DNA of 64,000 nt from Catellatospora bangladeshensis (GTDB lineage: Bacteria > Actinomycetota > Actinomycetes > Mycobacteriales > Micromonosporaceae): positions 112,804 to 176,803 of the forward strand of contig NZ_BONF01000026.1 of NCBI RefSeq assembly GCF_016862575.1. Direction: 5' to 3'. The notes below the pieces were generated by a model that saw only the letters and a program-made list of their open reading frames with translations, ran no database searches and was not told the origin of the DNA. How positions within the stretch are numbered: position 1 is the stretch's first letter; each line of letters begins with the position of its first letter. Position numbers and translations under genes: made by a program. Positions 42,001 to 49,211 of the stretch are shown in pieces.

Positions 42001-42119
42001 TCATGCTGGTCCGGGTCGGGCACACCCTCATCCAGGTCACCTACAGCGCGTTCAGCGAACCCGTCGACGAGAAGCTCCTGCTAGGCGTGCTCAACAGCAC
42101 GGTCGGGTCCCTGCCCTGA
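39048..42119 (+). CDS. Large multi-pass membrane M48-family metalloprotease
   Basis: The 1023-residue protein has two N-terminal helices, then a cytosolic-side protease domain with the zinc motif HELAH (His205-His209) in VVLHELAHLRNRDVDIAYAA, as in HtpX/Ste24 proteases. About ten further membrane helices follow (from about 225 to 790), and it ends with an extracellular domain of about 210 residues after the anchor VLTATVAVVVVAGLAAG. M48 proteases are usually 290-450 residues, so this is an unusually long form. Starts at GTG 39048, coupled to the upstream gene. Role unknown; perhaps membrane-protein quality control or signalling. Confidence 0.85.
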   Translation: MTVADAAPPRSASAVLSGTTLRFLSLVAAILGTGTYAFSVMYMRLPGKASAGMFVYARCGELLRRSGLDLSLDPGVLAASERDRAEASRCLAPFEQDEAWWILAGLALLLALALGLYLAAPWWTRRRARLVPVTAENFPRLYAGLLDLTAEMGLRRLPRFMLDPAAGTPGGLAFGRTGRYWVRINAGLVPLRITDPATFRAVVLHELAHLRNRDVDIAYAATALWRAFVVVALLPMTVAILHPWIITDPARAPWAAPDYLPDTLDTGLRTAMFVLIVYLVRNSVLRARELHADARAAQHGAADGLRRVMTTAARDTAVSWRRRFGVHPAAAARLHAIDHPRTTLRPGFGELFGAGLTTMIATGSLSRMAGFALPHDGTPAGRYMAWLVAPVVIGVLAAAAWRAELLSVYGPRVSVLPGALGFSLGCLLGDLASSLETPAVWGVFGSETGAGRMPLAGSVEVAGVSLTAGLVGAAALTAGILIQAALSAAAARAWLPVLRGAHTRWAWLGGVAATVTMFAVWFGIWLELRSAPYLIGRFYHLTAADFTTLGEQLWEGPGFSLFSAVYPPLQLFAHRPLAVPAVLVASLFPFAALLRRPAAPDRVPASAYDVAPRGLAADRPDLPHAAETRAAALTGLAGAGLFMVLTLALRAVLHQVAYGSPGLVSYHSYAQLALAVAIQAAVGGVIAARHRRGLLLGQVAALTCATAVIIGEQAAAILGRCTPLLRLRETACSTRINLSYADFLLDRIVIQGALAALAVGVLVILLRRAAALVPAAQPRRPWIRSTVLTATVAVVVVAGLAAGSTLSAMTDSPAAAVPAPAPTRSGAAADRVLTQAEAQQVADAGANVLPRGWRTEPESTSSGTSVLDDPERCTALVEETYLTDLDEQQPIVARGRWTDGDKITTSSIYVTVRSFTQPVPAESLTVAENARASCPRFTQTTSEGTPLHYTVHAARAPALGDQAWRADLAMTAEISGISFEGTLIIMLVRVGHTLIQVTYSAFSEPVDEKLLLGVLNSTVGSLP

Positions 42120-42193
42120 CGCGGCTGAGCGTCCGGCGGTTCCGGCCACGGGCGCGGAGCCGGGCCTGGGCTGTCCGGCCGTGGCCAGGGCCG

Positions 42194-42211
42194 CTACGGC
42201 GTGTTTCATAA
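42194..42211. repeat. Left terminal inverted repeat of the TnpB element
   Basis: CTACGGCGTGTTTCATAA; its complement matches 43764-43781 at 17 of 18 positions. Confidence 0.75.
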
Positions 42212-42308
42212 GTGATCGGCGGCGTCGGGCGTCACGGGTTTCCGGTCGTGGTATGTGCGGGCTTTGCTGGTCGTGGGTGTTGTCGGTGGTGTGTGGCAGG
42301 GTGCTGTC

Positions 42309-43769
42309 GTGGGCCGTTTCACCACGTTCCGGTTTTGTCTGGACCCGAACGTCGAGCAGGAGGTCGTGCTGCGTCGGCATGCCGGTGCGGCCCGGTTCGG
42401 CTACAACCAGTGCCTGCGGTTGGTCAAGCAGGCCCTGGACGGCAAGCGCGGCGGGACGGTCAGCAAGGTGCCGTGGTCGGGTTTCGACCTGATCAACGAG
42501 TTCAACGCGTGGAAGCGCTCGGCCGCGGCGGGCCGGGTGCTGGTGGCCGCCGCCGACGGCACCACCACGGTGCAGGCCACCGGCCTGGCCTGGCGGGCCG
42601 AGGTGTGCCAGCAGGTGTTCGAGGAAGCGGCCGTCGATCTGGGCCGCGGGCTGGCTGCGTACACGGCGTCGCGCAACGGCGATCGCAGAGGCCGCCGGAT
42701 CGGGTTTCCCAGGTTCAAATCGAAGAAGCGCGCGCAGTTGTCGTTTCGGATCCGCAGCAAGACCTCCGCCGCGGGTAAGGCAGGAATCCGGATCGGTGGG
42801 CATGGGCCACGGACGGTGACCCTGCCCGGCATCGGCACGATCGCCGTACGGGAGGACACCCGGCGGCTGCGGCGGATGCTGGCCAAGGGCAGGGCCAAAG
42901 TCCTGTCGGCGACCGTCAGCCGCCGGGCCGGCCGGTGGGCGGTGTCGCTGACCTGCGAAGCCGCTGACCTGCACGATACTGCCCGCCACCAGCCCGACAG
43001 CGGTACCACGTGGGTGGGTGTCGACCGTGGGCTGGCCGCGTTCGTCGTGGCCGGCCGCGCCGACGGCACCGAAGCCGCACGGGTCGCTGACTGGCCGCGG
43101 CCCTCCCGGACGGGCATGGCACGGCAGCGCCGCCTGGCCCGCGCCGTCACCCGCAAACCGCCCGGCTCCCGCAACCGCGCCAAAGCCACAGCCCGGCTGG
43201 GCCGCCACCACGGCCGGATCGCGGCGATCAGAAGCCGTTTCCTGCACAAGGTCTCCAACAAGCTGGTCAAGACCCACGACAAGCTCGCCATCGAGACCCT
43301 CGCCATCACCGGCATGCTCACCAATCGGCGCCTGGCCGCAGCGGTCGCCGACGCCGCCTGGGGCGAACTGGCCCGCCAAATCACCTACAAGCAGCAGTGG
43401 CGCGGCGGCCACCTCACCTCAGTCGACCGCTGGTACCCGTCGACCAAGACCTGCGCTCCTTGCCGGACCGTGAACCCGTCCATGCCCCTGGAGCAACGCA
43501 CGTTCACCTGCGGCGCGTGCGGGTACCAGGCCGACCGGGACCTCAACGCCGCGGTCAACCTCGCCATCTGGGCCGAGCAGCACCATCCCCAGATCCGGGA
43601 CCTCCACGCAGGGGGCCCGGTCACCAAAGCCCGCCGAGGGGAAGGCTCTGGCCCGCGCACCCGCGCAGGCGAAACCAGCCCCAACGACGCGGGAACCGCA
43701 CCCACCTCACCCCGAGTGAGGAGCGGACGCCCGAGAAGGGCGCTGTCTCACGACTCCACCGAGTTATGA
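42309..43769 (+). CDS. tnpB: TnpB-family RNA-guided nuclease (IS200/IS605-type OrfB)
   Basis: The 486-residue protein (GTG start) begins FTTFRFCLDPNVEQEVVLRR, the N-terminal HTH_OrfB-like region. RuvC residues are Asp239 (VGVDRGLAAFVV), Glu329 (KLAIETLAITGM) and Asp411 (DRDLNAAVNLAIW). A zinc ribbon lies between the last two (CAPC and CGAC). All three catalytic acids are present, so the enzyme could be active as an RNA-guided DNA nuclease. The tail after about residue 425 is Arg/Pro/Gly-rich and probably reflects overlap with the guide (omega) RNA sequence at the element's right end. No partner tnpA is present. Confidence 0.92.
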   Translation: MGRFTTFRFCLDPNVEQEVVLRRHAGAARFGYNQCLRLVKQALDGKRGGTVSKVPWSGFDLINEFNAWKRSAAAGRVLVAAADGTTTVQATGLAWRAEVCQQVFEEAAVDLGRGLAAYTASRNGDRRGRRIGFPRFKSKKRAQLSFRIRSKTSAAGKAGIRIGGHGPRTVTLPGIGTIAVREDTRRLRRMLAKGRAKVLSATVSRRAGRWAVSLTCEAADLHDTARHQPDSGTTWVGVDRGLAAFVVAGRADGTEAARVADWPRPSRTGMARQRRLARAVTRKPPGSRNRAKATARLGRHHGRIAAIRSRFLHKVSNKLVKTHDKLAIETLAITGMLTNRRLAAAVADAAWGELARQITYKQQWRGGHLTSVDRWYPSTKTCAPCRTVNPSMPLEQRTFTCGACGYQADRDLNAAVNLAIWAEQHHPQIRDLHAGGPVTKARRGEGSGPRTRAGETSPNDAGTAPTSPRVRSGRPRRALSHDSTEL

Positions 43770-43781
43770 AACAGGCCGTAG
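43764..43781. repeat. Right terminal inverted repeat of the TnpB element
   Basis: TTATGAAACAGGCCGTAG; complement of the left repeat with one mismatch. It overlaps the last codons of tnpB and ends 10 bases before the thpR start. Confidence 0.75.
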
Positions 43782-43791
43782 GTTTGCTGCC

Positions 43792-44373
43792 GTGACGCAG
43801 CGCCTGTTCATCGCGATCTACCCGCCCGCGGCGGCGGTCGCCGACCTGGCCGCCGTCGCCTCCCAGCTGCCGTTTAGCCGTCCCCACGCCGAGGGCCTTT
43901 CGCTGCGGCCCGTGCCGCCCGAACAGTGGCACGTCACCGTGGCCTTCCTCGGCATCCTCGACGACCCGCAGACCGCCGCCGCGCAGGCCGCGATGCGCAC
44001 CGCGGCGGCGGGCACCGTACGGGCGCCCCGGCTGCGGCTGACCGGGGGCGGCCGGTTCGACAACGGGCGCGCGGGCGCGGCCTGGACCGGCCTCGACGGT
44101 GACCTGGAGGTGCTGCACGATCTCGCGACCCGGCTGCGCGGCGCGCTGGCGGGGGCGGATGTGCCGTTCGACGCGCGGCCGTACCAGCCGCACCTGACGC
44201 TGGCCCGGCCCGGCGACCGGCTCGACCCTGGCCAGTGGCGCGAGGTGCTGGACCGGCTCGACGCGTACGCGGGACCGGCCTGGCCGGCCGCCGCGCTGTC
44301 ACTCATGCGCAGCGACCATCCGGTCAGCAACCACTACACGGAGATCTTCGCCGCCCCGCTCCCCCGCGGCTGA
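43792..44373 (+). CDS. thpR: RNA 2',3'-cyclic phosphodiesterase (2'-5' RNA ligase family)
   Basis: The 193-residue protein is a two-H phosphoesterase: HVTV at His47 and HLTL at His134 form the two HxTx catalytic motifs. It begins QRLFIAIYPPAAAVADLAAV and has FLGILDD after the first motif, as in ThpR. It opens 2',3'-cyclic phosphates of RNA ends in the cytosol. The GTG start is only 10 bases past the TnpB element's right end, so its native promoter has been displaced and any expression may start inside the element. Confidence 0.9.
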   Translation: MTQRLFIAIYPPAAAVADLAAVASQLPFSRPHAEGLSLRPVPPEQWHVTVAFLGILDDPQTAAAQAAMRTAAAGTVRAPRLRLTGGGRFDNGRAGAAWTGLDGDLEVLHDLATRLRGALAGADVPFDARPYQPHLTLARPGDRLDPGQWREVLDRLDAYAGPAWPAAALSLMRSDHPVSNHYTEIFAAPLPRG

Positions 44374-44430
44374 GCACCGCCCTGGCCCGATGCGCCGAAT
44401 CGGGTTGACGCGGCTGGCAGGCTGGTGATC

Positions 44431-45198
44431 ATGGATGACTTCGAGCGGCTCGTGGCGGAGGGCGCATCCGTTCCCGTGGACGGCTGGGACTTCTCCTGGT
44501 TCGAGGGGCGCGCGACCGAGGAACGGCCGCCGTGGGGGTACCTCCGCCTGATCTCCGAGCGGATGGCCACGGCGCACGCCGCGCTGGACATCCAGACCGG
44601 CGGCGGCGAGGTGCTCGCGAAGATCCCCGCCGCACCACCGGTGCTGGCCGCCACGGAAGCGTGGCCGCCGAACCTCGCGATCGCCCGGACCAACCTGGCC
44701 CCGCTCGGCGGCACGGTCGAGCACGTGGCCGAGGACGCGCCGCTGCCGTTCCCGGACGCGTCGTTCGACCTGGTCGTGAGCCGCCATCCGACCGTCACGG
44801 ACTGGACCGAGATCGCCCGGGTGCTGACACCCGGCGGCACGTTCCTGTCCCAGCAGATCGGGGCGGGCACCAACATCGAGCTGACCAGCTTCTTCAAGGG
44901 GCCGCAGGAGATTCCCGAGCACTGGCTGACCGGCTACCGGGTCGCGCGGGCCGAGGCTGCGGGGCTGGAGGTGCGCGACGTCCGGGAGGCGACACTGCGG
45001 GTGGTGTTCCACGACGTGGCGGCGGTCATCGTGTTCCTGCGCAAGGTGATCTGGACCGTCGACGCCTTCAGCGTCGAGCGCTACCGCGAGCGGCTGGCCG
45101 ACCTGCACCGGCGGATCCGGCGGGACGGCTCGTTCGTGTCGCACGCGCAGCGCTTCCTCATCGAGGCGCGCAAGCCCGTCACGGCTCGGCGTTCCTGA
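44431..45198 (+). CDS. Class I SAM-dependent methyltransferase
   Basis: The 255-residue protein has a SAM motif I LDIQTGGGEVLAKI, motif II-like LPFPDASFDLVVSRHP and the later IARVLTPGGTFLSQQIG, as in Methyltransf_11-type enzymes acting on small molecules. The ATG at 44431 is preferred; a GTG at 44425 is in frame. The last 20 bases overlap the end of the convergent S24/S26-like gene. Substrate unknown. Confidence 0.85.
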   Translation: MDDFERLVAEGASVPVDGWDFSWFEGRATEERPPWGYLRLISERMATAHAALDIQTGGGEVLAKIPAAPPVLAATEAWPPNLAIARTNLAPLGGTVEHVAEDAPLPFPDASFDLVVSRHPTVTDWTEIARVLTPGGTFLSQQIGAGTNIELTSFFKGPQEIPEHWLTGYRVARAEAAGLEVRDVREATLRVVFHDVAAVIVFLRKVIWTVDAFSVERYRERLADLHRRIRRDGSFVSHAQRFLIEARKPVTARRS

Positions 45199-45532
45199 CC
45201 TTTCCCTCGGTACGCGGCCGGTCGGCGTCCTCGACGCGGGTGCAGATCCCGTACACCCTGGCGTGGCTGGTCCAGCCGTTGACCCGGCCGCGGTTGCTGC
45301 TGATCTGCACCCGGCAGTTCGCGGCGTCGACTGCCGACACCAGGTGCAGGTAGACCGTGCCCGCCACCCGCGCCAGCACGATGTCGCCGGGCTGCACCGC
45401 GGCGGGGTCGACGGGCGCGACGGTGACCCGGTCGCGGCTGCGGATCAGCGGCACCATCGAGTTGCCGGTGGGCCGGAACACCACCGTCGCCCCGGCCGCG
45501 ACCCGAGCCGCCACCGCATCGAGGACTCCCAT
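45179..45532 (-). CDS. S24/S26 signal-peptidase-like protein
   Basis: The 117-residue protein has the serine motif of the LexA/signal peptidase fold: RPTGNSMVPLIRSRDRVTVA, then VQPGDIVLARVAGTVYLHLV and QISSNRGRVNGWTSHARVYG. The catalytic Ser is present in GNSM, but the usual partner Lys is not obvious; a Arg/Asn-rich loop takes its place. It has no membrane anchor. It may therefore be a non-proteolytic relative or use another base. Similar small proteins in actinomycetes have unknown roles. Confidence 0.7.
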   Translation of the reverse strand: MGVLDAVAARVAAGATVVFRPTGNSMVPLIRSRDRVTVAPVDPAAVQPGDIVLARVAGTVYLHLVSAVDAANCRVQISSNRGRVNGWTSHARVYGICTRVEDADRPRTEGKVRNAEP

Positions 45533-45720
45533 GACCGTCAGGATCGCGTGCCCGCCGCCGGGGAGCCACCCGTTTACGCGTCAGCCGGCGCGGCGCAGGC
45601 GGGCGAGGTGCCGGCGGCCAGGAAGATCCGCTTGTTGCGGTATCTACGCGGGCCGCGCCATCCTCACCGGCCGCATCCTGGTCTGACCCGGCCCGCTTGT
45701 CCTTCGGCACGCGGGACCGT

Positions 45721-45772
45721 TTTCGGGGAAACTGCAGTCATCAAGTGAGGGAATCCTGCAGTTTCCCCGAAA
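45721..45772. repeat. Large perfect inverted repeat downstream of the ABC exporter operon
   Basis: 17-bp perfect arms (TTTCGGGGAAACTGCAG at 45721-45737; complement at 45756-45772) enclose an 18-base loop. It lies 43 bases past the end of the ABC-2 permease gene (minus strand) and 188 bases before the S24/S26-like gene start. It can serve as a terminator; the A/T-containing arms are unlike other terminators in the window and could mark a small repeat element. Nothing else is seen in 45533-45815. Confidence 0.7.
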
Positions 45773-45815
45773 CCGCCGCACGGTGCGGGCCGGGCGTGCG
45801 GGCCTGCGCGGTGGT

Positions 45816-46577
45816 TCAGGCGACCTTGCGGCGGTAGACCCGCATCGCGAACGCGTACGCGACCACGAGGATCCCGGCGCACCAGCCGAGCGCGACCCAG
45901 ATGCCGGTGCCGACCGGCTGCTGGTCGAACAGCGCCCGCAGCGCGTTGACGATCGAGGTGACCGGCTGGTTCTCGGCGAAGGCCCGCACCGCGGCCGGCA
46001 TCGTCGCGGTGGGCACGAACGCCGAGCTGATGAACGGCAGGAAGATCAGCGGGTACGAGAACGCGGTGGCGCCGTCGGTCGACGACGCCGCAAGGCCGGC
46101 GATCATCGCGAGCCAGGTCAGCGACAGCGTGAACAGGATCAGGATCCCGGCCACGGCGAGCCAGTCCAGCACTCCGGCCGAGGTCCGGAAGCCCATGAGC
46201 AGCCCGACCAGGATGATCACGACGACGGAGATGGCGTTGGACACCACCGACGTCAGCACGTGTCCCCACAGGACCGCCGAACGGGCGATCGGCATCGAGT
46301 GGAACCGTTCGAAGATGCCGCTCTGCATGTCGTTGAACAGCCGGAATCCGGTGTAGGAGATCCCGCTGGAGATCGCGATGAGCAGGATGCCGGGCATCAG
46401 GTAGTTGGTGTAGTTGTCGGTGCCGGCCTGGATCGCGCCGCCGAACACGAACCGGAACAGCAGCATGAACGCGATCGGCATGATCGTGACGGTGATGATG
46501 GTGTCCATGCTGCGGGTGACGTGCCGGATGGAGCGGCCGAGCATGACACCGGTGTTGGACAGGACGTGCGCGCTCAC
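45816..46577 (-). CDS. ABC-2 type exporter permease (DrrB-like)
   Basis: The 253-residue protein has six membrane helices in the ABC-2 arrangement: TIITVTIMPIAFMLLFRFVF first, FERFHSMPIARSAVLWGHVL (the cytosolic coupling region) and LIFLPFISSAFVPTATMP near the end, as in DrrB-like drug exporters. The GTG start overlaps the ATPase stop as GTGA. With the ATPase it forms an efflux system for a hydrophobic compound. Confidence 0.9.
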   Translation of the reverse strand: MSAHVLSNTGVMLGRSIRHVTRSMDTIITVTIMPIAFMLLFRFVFGGAIQAGTDNYTNYLMPGILLIAISSGISYTGFRLFNDMQSGIFERFHSMPIARSAVLWGHVLTSVVSNAISVVVIILVGLLMGFRTSAGVLDWLAVAGILILFTLSLTWLAMIAGLAASSTDGATAFSYPLIFLPFISSAFVPTATMPAAVRAFAENQPVTSIVNALRALFDQQPVGTGIWVALGWCAGILVVAYAFAMRVYRRKVA

Positions 46578-47341
46578 GACTGCTCCTTGTTTCCGACGAC
46601 GGCCAGGAAGATCTCTTCGAGGGTGGGCTGGCGTTCGACGAGTTCGGCCTTCGCGGCGGGCAGCAGCCCGCGCAGCTCGGCCAGGGTGCCGGAGACGATG
46701 ATCGTGCCCTGGTGCAGGATGGCGATCCGGTCGGCCAGCTTCTCCGCCTCCTCCAGGTACTGCGTGGTCAGCAGGACCGTGGTGCCGCTGTCGGCCAGGC
46801 CCTGGATCTCCTTCCACACCTCGATGCGCGCCTCGGGGTCCAGGCCGGTGGTCGGCTCGTCGAGGAAGATGACCTTCGGATCGCCGATGAGGCTCATCGC
46901 GATGTCGAGCCGGCGGCGCATGCCGCCCGAGTAGGTCGCCACCCGGCGGGCGCCCGCCTCGGTGAGGCCGAACCGCGCCAGCAGGTCGTCGGCGACCCGG
47001 CCGGGGTCGCTCACCTGGCGCAGCCGGGCGACCATGACGAGGTTCTCCCGGCCGGTGAGGATCTGGTCGACCGCGGCGAACTGGCCGGTGAGGCTGATCG
47101 ACTCGCGGACCCGCTCCGGCTGGGCCACCGCGTCGAACCCGGCGACGCCGGCCGTGCCGGCGTCCGGCTTGAGCAGCGTCGACAGGATCCGCACGACGGT
47201 GGTCTTGCCGGCGCCGTTGGAGCCGAGCAGGGCGAAGATGCTGCCCGCGGCGACGGTGAAGTCCACGCCTTTGAGGACTTCGAGTCTTCCGTATGACTTG
47301 CGCAGCCCGCTGACGTGGATCGCGGGGGGTGGGGTGTCCAT
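46574..47341 (-). CDS. ABC exporter ATP-binding protein (DrrA-like)
   Basis: The 255-residue ATPase has Walker A LLGSNGAGKTTVVRIL near 36-51, signature YSGGMRRRLDIAMSL, and Walker B VIFLDEPTTGLDPEAR, with a short C-terminal tail as in DrrA. It powers the ABC-2 permease encoded next. It belongs to the PadR-controlled operon starting at 48560. Confidence 0.92.
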   Translation of the reverse strand: MDTPPPAIHVSGLRKSYGRLEVLKGVDFTVAAGSIFALLGSNGAGKTTVVRILSTLLKPDAGTAGVAGFDAVAQPERVRESISLTGQFAAVDQILTGRENLVMVARLRQVSDPGRVADDLLARFGLTEAGARRVATYSGGMRRRLDIAMSLIGDPKVIFLDEPTTGLDPEARIEVWKEIQGLADSGTTVLLTTQYLEEAEKLADRIAILHQGTIIVSGTLAELRGLLPAAKAELVERQPTLEEIFLAVVGNKEQS

Positions 47342-47356
47342 GGGGGTGGCTGCTCC

Positions 47357-48217
47357 TTATTCGACGATCACGTTGGCGGGGGTGAACCCGAGGCCCTTGA
47401 GGGCCGCGTAGGTGAGCTTGTCCAGGCGCGCGCCGTCGAAGTTCACGGTGCGCAGGGCCTTGTAGTACTTCTTGCTCCAGCCGCCGCGGAAGGAGCAGTC
47501 GCGCAGGATCGCGCCGCGCAGCGACACCCCTTCGAGCCCCGCCTGGTCGAACTTCACGCCGGTGAACGTCTCCCCGTCGAAGGTGAGGCCGCGCAGGTCG
47601 GACTGGCTGAAGTCGACGCCGGTGAAGGTGCAGCGGGCGAAGACGGTGCGCTTGAGGTCGGTCTGGCGGAACGCGACGTCGGTGAGCGCCACGTCCTCGA
47701 ACCGGACCTCGTGCAGCCCGGACATGCTGAAGTCGGTGCGCACCAGCCGCGCCCTGCGGAAGGTCGAGCCCTTCAGCTCGGCCGTGGTCAGGACGGCGTC
47801 GGTCAGGTTCGCGCCGTCGAAGCTGGTGTCCTTCAGGTCGCTGCTCTTGAACCTGCTGCCGGCCAGGTCGGCGTTGGAGAAGTCCGAGCCGCGCAGCGCG
47901 CTGGACCCGAACCGCCCGGACCGGGCCGAGACGCCGGCGAAGTCGCTGCCCTCCAGGGCGCTGGCGTCGAAGCGGGTCACCACCTGGCGCTCCAGGGTCC
48001 GGGACAGGTTGGTGACCTCCTGCACGGTCTCCTCGATGTCGCCGATGCTGTCGACGGTCAGCTCGAACGCGGTCGCCTCGTCCTTGCCCTCGGCGCGCAG
48101 CTCGCGGTATCGCTCCTGCAGGTCGGCCAGCAGGTCGGCCTTCAGCTCGGTGATGCTGCGGGTGCCCTCGTAGGGCGCGAAGACGCCGTCGAGGTACTGG
48201 TTCAGCCTGTCGGTCAT
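47357..48217 (-). CDS. HAAS-like N-terminal domain fused to pentapeptide repeats
   Basis: The 286-residue protein begins with a helical HAAS-type domain (MTDRLNQYLDGVFAPYEGTR; LLADLQERYRELRAEGKDEA; VDSIGDIEETV) that normally precedes membrane helices in PadR-linked proteins. Instead of helices it continues with roughly 30 pentapeptide repeats, A(D/N)Lxx-like units such as SDFAG, ADLAG, SDLKD, ANLTD and TDLKR, forming a right-handed beta-helix. It ends in a basic part (GWSKKYYKALRTV). It sits between PadR and the ABC exporter, so it may regulate or couple to the exporter. Confidence 0.82.
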   Translation of the reverse strand: MTDRLNQYLDGVFAPYEGTRSITELKADLLADLQERYRELRAEGKDEATAFELTVDSIGDIEETVQEVTNLSRTLERQVVTRFDASALEGSDFAGVSARSGRFGSSALRGSDFSNADLAGSRFKSSDLKDTSFDGANLTDAVLTTAELKGSTFRRARLVRTDFSMSGLHEVRFEDVALTDVAFRQTDLKRTVFARCTFTGVDFSQSDLRGLTFDGETFTGVKFDQAGLEGVSLRGAILRDCSFRGGWSKKYYKALRTVNFDGARLDKLTYAALKGLGFTPANVIVE

Positions 48218-48230
48218 GGTTGTCCGCCCT

Positions 48231-48560
48231 TCACAGCAGCGTGTCGAGCACACGCTTGGCGTACTCCCACGTGGTCTTGTTGTGCGCGTAGGTGGCGCGG
48301 CCCTTGTCGGTGATCTTGAAGTACTTGCGGCGGCCGCCCTGGGACTCGTCGCCCCAGTACCACGTGATGTCGCCGTCGGCCTCCAGGCGCCGGACGCTGG
48401 AGTACATCGTGGCTTCCTTCAGTTCGTATTCGCCCTGCGAGCGTTCGGCGATCAGCTTGACGATCTCGTAGCCGTAGCGGTCCGCCTCCATCAGCAACCG
48501 CAAGATCATCGTGTCCGTGTTGCCACGTAGCAGGTCGGACGTGATTTTGCTTGTGCTCAT
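48231..48560 (-). CDS. PadR-family transcriptional regulator
   Basis: The 109-residue protein is a short PadR: LLRGNTDTMILRLLMEADRY, GYEIVKLIAERSQGEYELKE, ATMYSSVRRLEADGDITWYW and GGRRKYFKITDKGRATYAHN give the winged helix and wing. AGGAGG precedes the ATG. It heads the operon with the HAAS-pentapeptide protein and ABC exporter and likely represses it via the ACTAC...GTAGT dyad over its own promoter. Confidence 0.92.
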   Translation of the reverse strand: MSTSKITSDLLRGNTDTMILRLLMEADRYGYEIVKLIAERSQGEYELKEATMYSSVRRLEADGDITWYWGDESQGGRRKYFKITDKGRATYAHNKTTWEYAKRVLDTLL

Positions 48561-48579
48561 ACCTCACCTCCTGCGTTAC

Positions 48580-48614
48580 ACCGTAGATCCCACTACTGTG
48601 ACTGTCAAGGTAGT
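48580..48614 (-). promoter_or_regulatory. Promoter of the PadR/ABC operon with overlapping dyad
   Basis: On the minus strand TTGACA (48603-48608) and TACGGT (48580-48585) are separated by 17 bases. ACTAC (48592-48596) and GTAGT (48610-48614) form an inverted repeat around the -35 box and could be the PadR operator. 48615-48768 shows no gene. Confidence 0.65.
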
Positions 48615-48768
48615 TGGATAGACGGGGTAACCCGGCGAGCGGCAATGAAGAAAGGCAGCAGGCGACATGGCGCCGCGGATCTGAAGGGCGGCCGAAAACA
48701 GTCGACCTGGCCGAGCATGCTGACGGGATCGGCGCCCGGCGAGCCTCACGGCGTCCCGGGCGGCGGCA

Positions 48769-49194
48769 CTACTCGCAGAACACCTGCACCTTGCCGTCGA
48801 CCGAGTCGATGTCCACGCTGATCTCGTCGAGGTGCTCGATCAGCTCCTCGAGCTGCTGCGGCTTGAGCTGAGTCAGGTCGATGGGCACGCCCGAGCGGTG
48901 CAGCTCCGCGTTGACCTGGTGCAGCGCCTGCGGCGGGACGAGGCTGGCGAGCCGCACCCCGGCGCGCAGCAACTGCAGCGGCACGCGGACGTTGATCCGG
49001 GACGGCCCTTCGACCAGGTCGTTCGCGTTGACCACGACGCGCAGGTACCTGGGCCGAACCTTCGGGCGGGCCGTGCCCCCGGCGACGGGCTCCGTCCCCT
49101 CGCGCTGGACGGCGTCGATCAGGCGCTCGGCCTCATCGGCGGTGATCCTGCCGTCGGCCAGCATCTGCAGGATCTGGCGGCGCTGCTCGTTCAT
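48769..49194 (-). CDS. SHOCT-like/YvlB-type protein
   Basis: The 141-residue protein starts MNEQRRQILQMLADGRITAD, EAERLIDAVQ, the short SHOCT-like helical motif, followed by a beta-rich domain (LRVVVNANDLVEGPSRINVR) and ends LTQLKPQQLEELIEHLDE with a final strand. It looks like the C-terminal member of DUF2089-linked operons. I prefer ATG 49194, with GGGGAG upstream; ATG 49215, which overlaps the previous stop as ATGA, is also possible. Confidence 0.8.
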   Translation of the reverse strand: MNEQRRQILQMLADGRITADEAERLIDAVQREGTEPVAGGTARPKVRPRYLRVVVNANDLVEGPSRINVRVPLQLLRAGVRLASLVPPQALHQVNAELHRSGVPIDLTQLKPQQLEELIEHLDEISVDIDSVDGKVQVFCE

Positions 49195-49211
49195 CTCGCT
49201 TCTCCCCACAC

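Larger units (their letters stand above)
42194..43781 (+). mobile_element. TnpB-bearing element with terminal inverted repeats
   Basis: A 1.6 kb unit encloses a single TnpB-type gene between near-perfect 18-bp inverted repeats (17 of 18 match). Each repeat contains a TA (42195-42196 and 43779-43780), so a TA target-site duplication with tips starting CGGC is one reading. There is no tnpA or other transposase inside. It lies between the M48 protease gene and thpR, 10 bases before the thpR start. Confidence 0.7.

Noticed and set aside
45179..45532. Reading the S24/S26-like protein as SodX, the processing partner of nickel superoxide dismutase
   Set aside because: No sodN gene is adjacent, and a clear catalytic Lys is missing.
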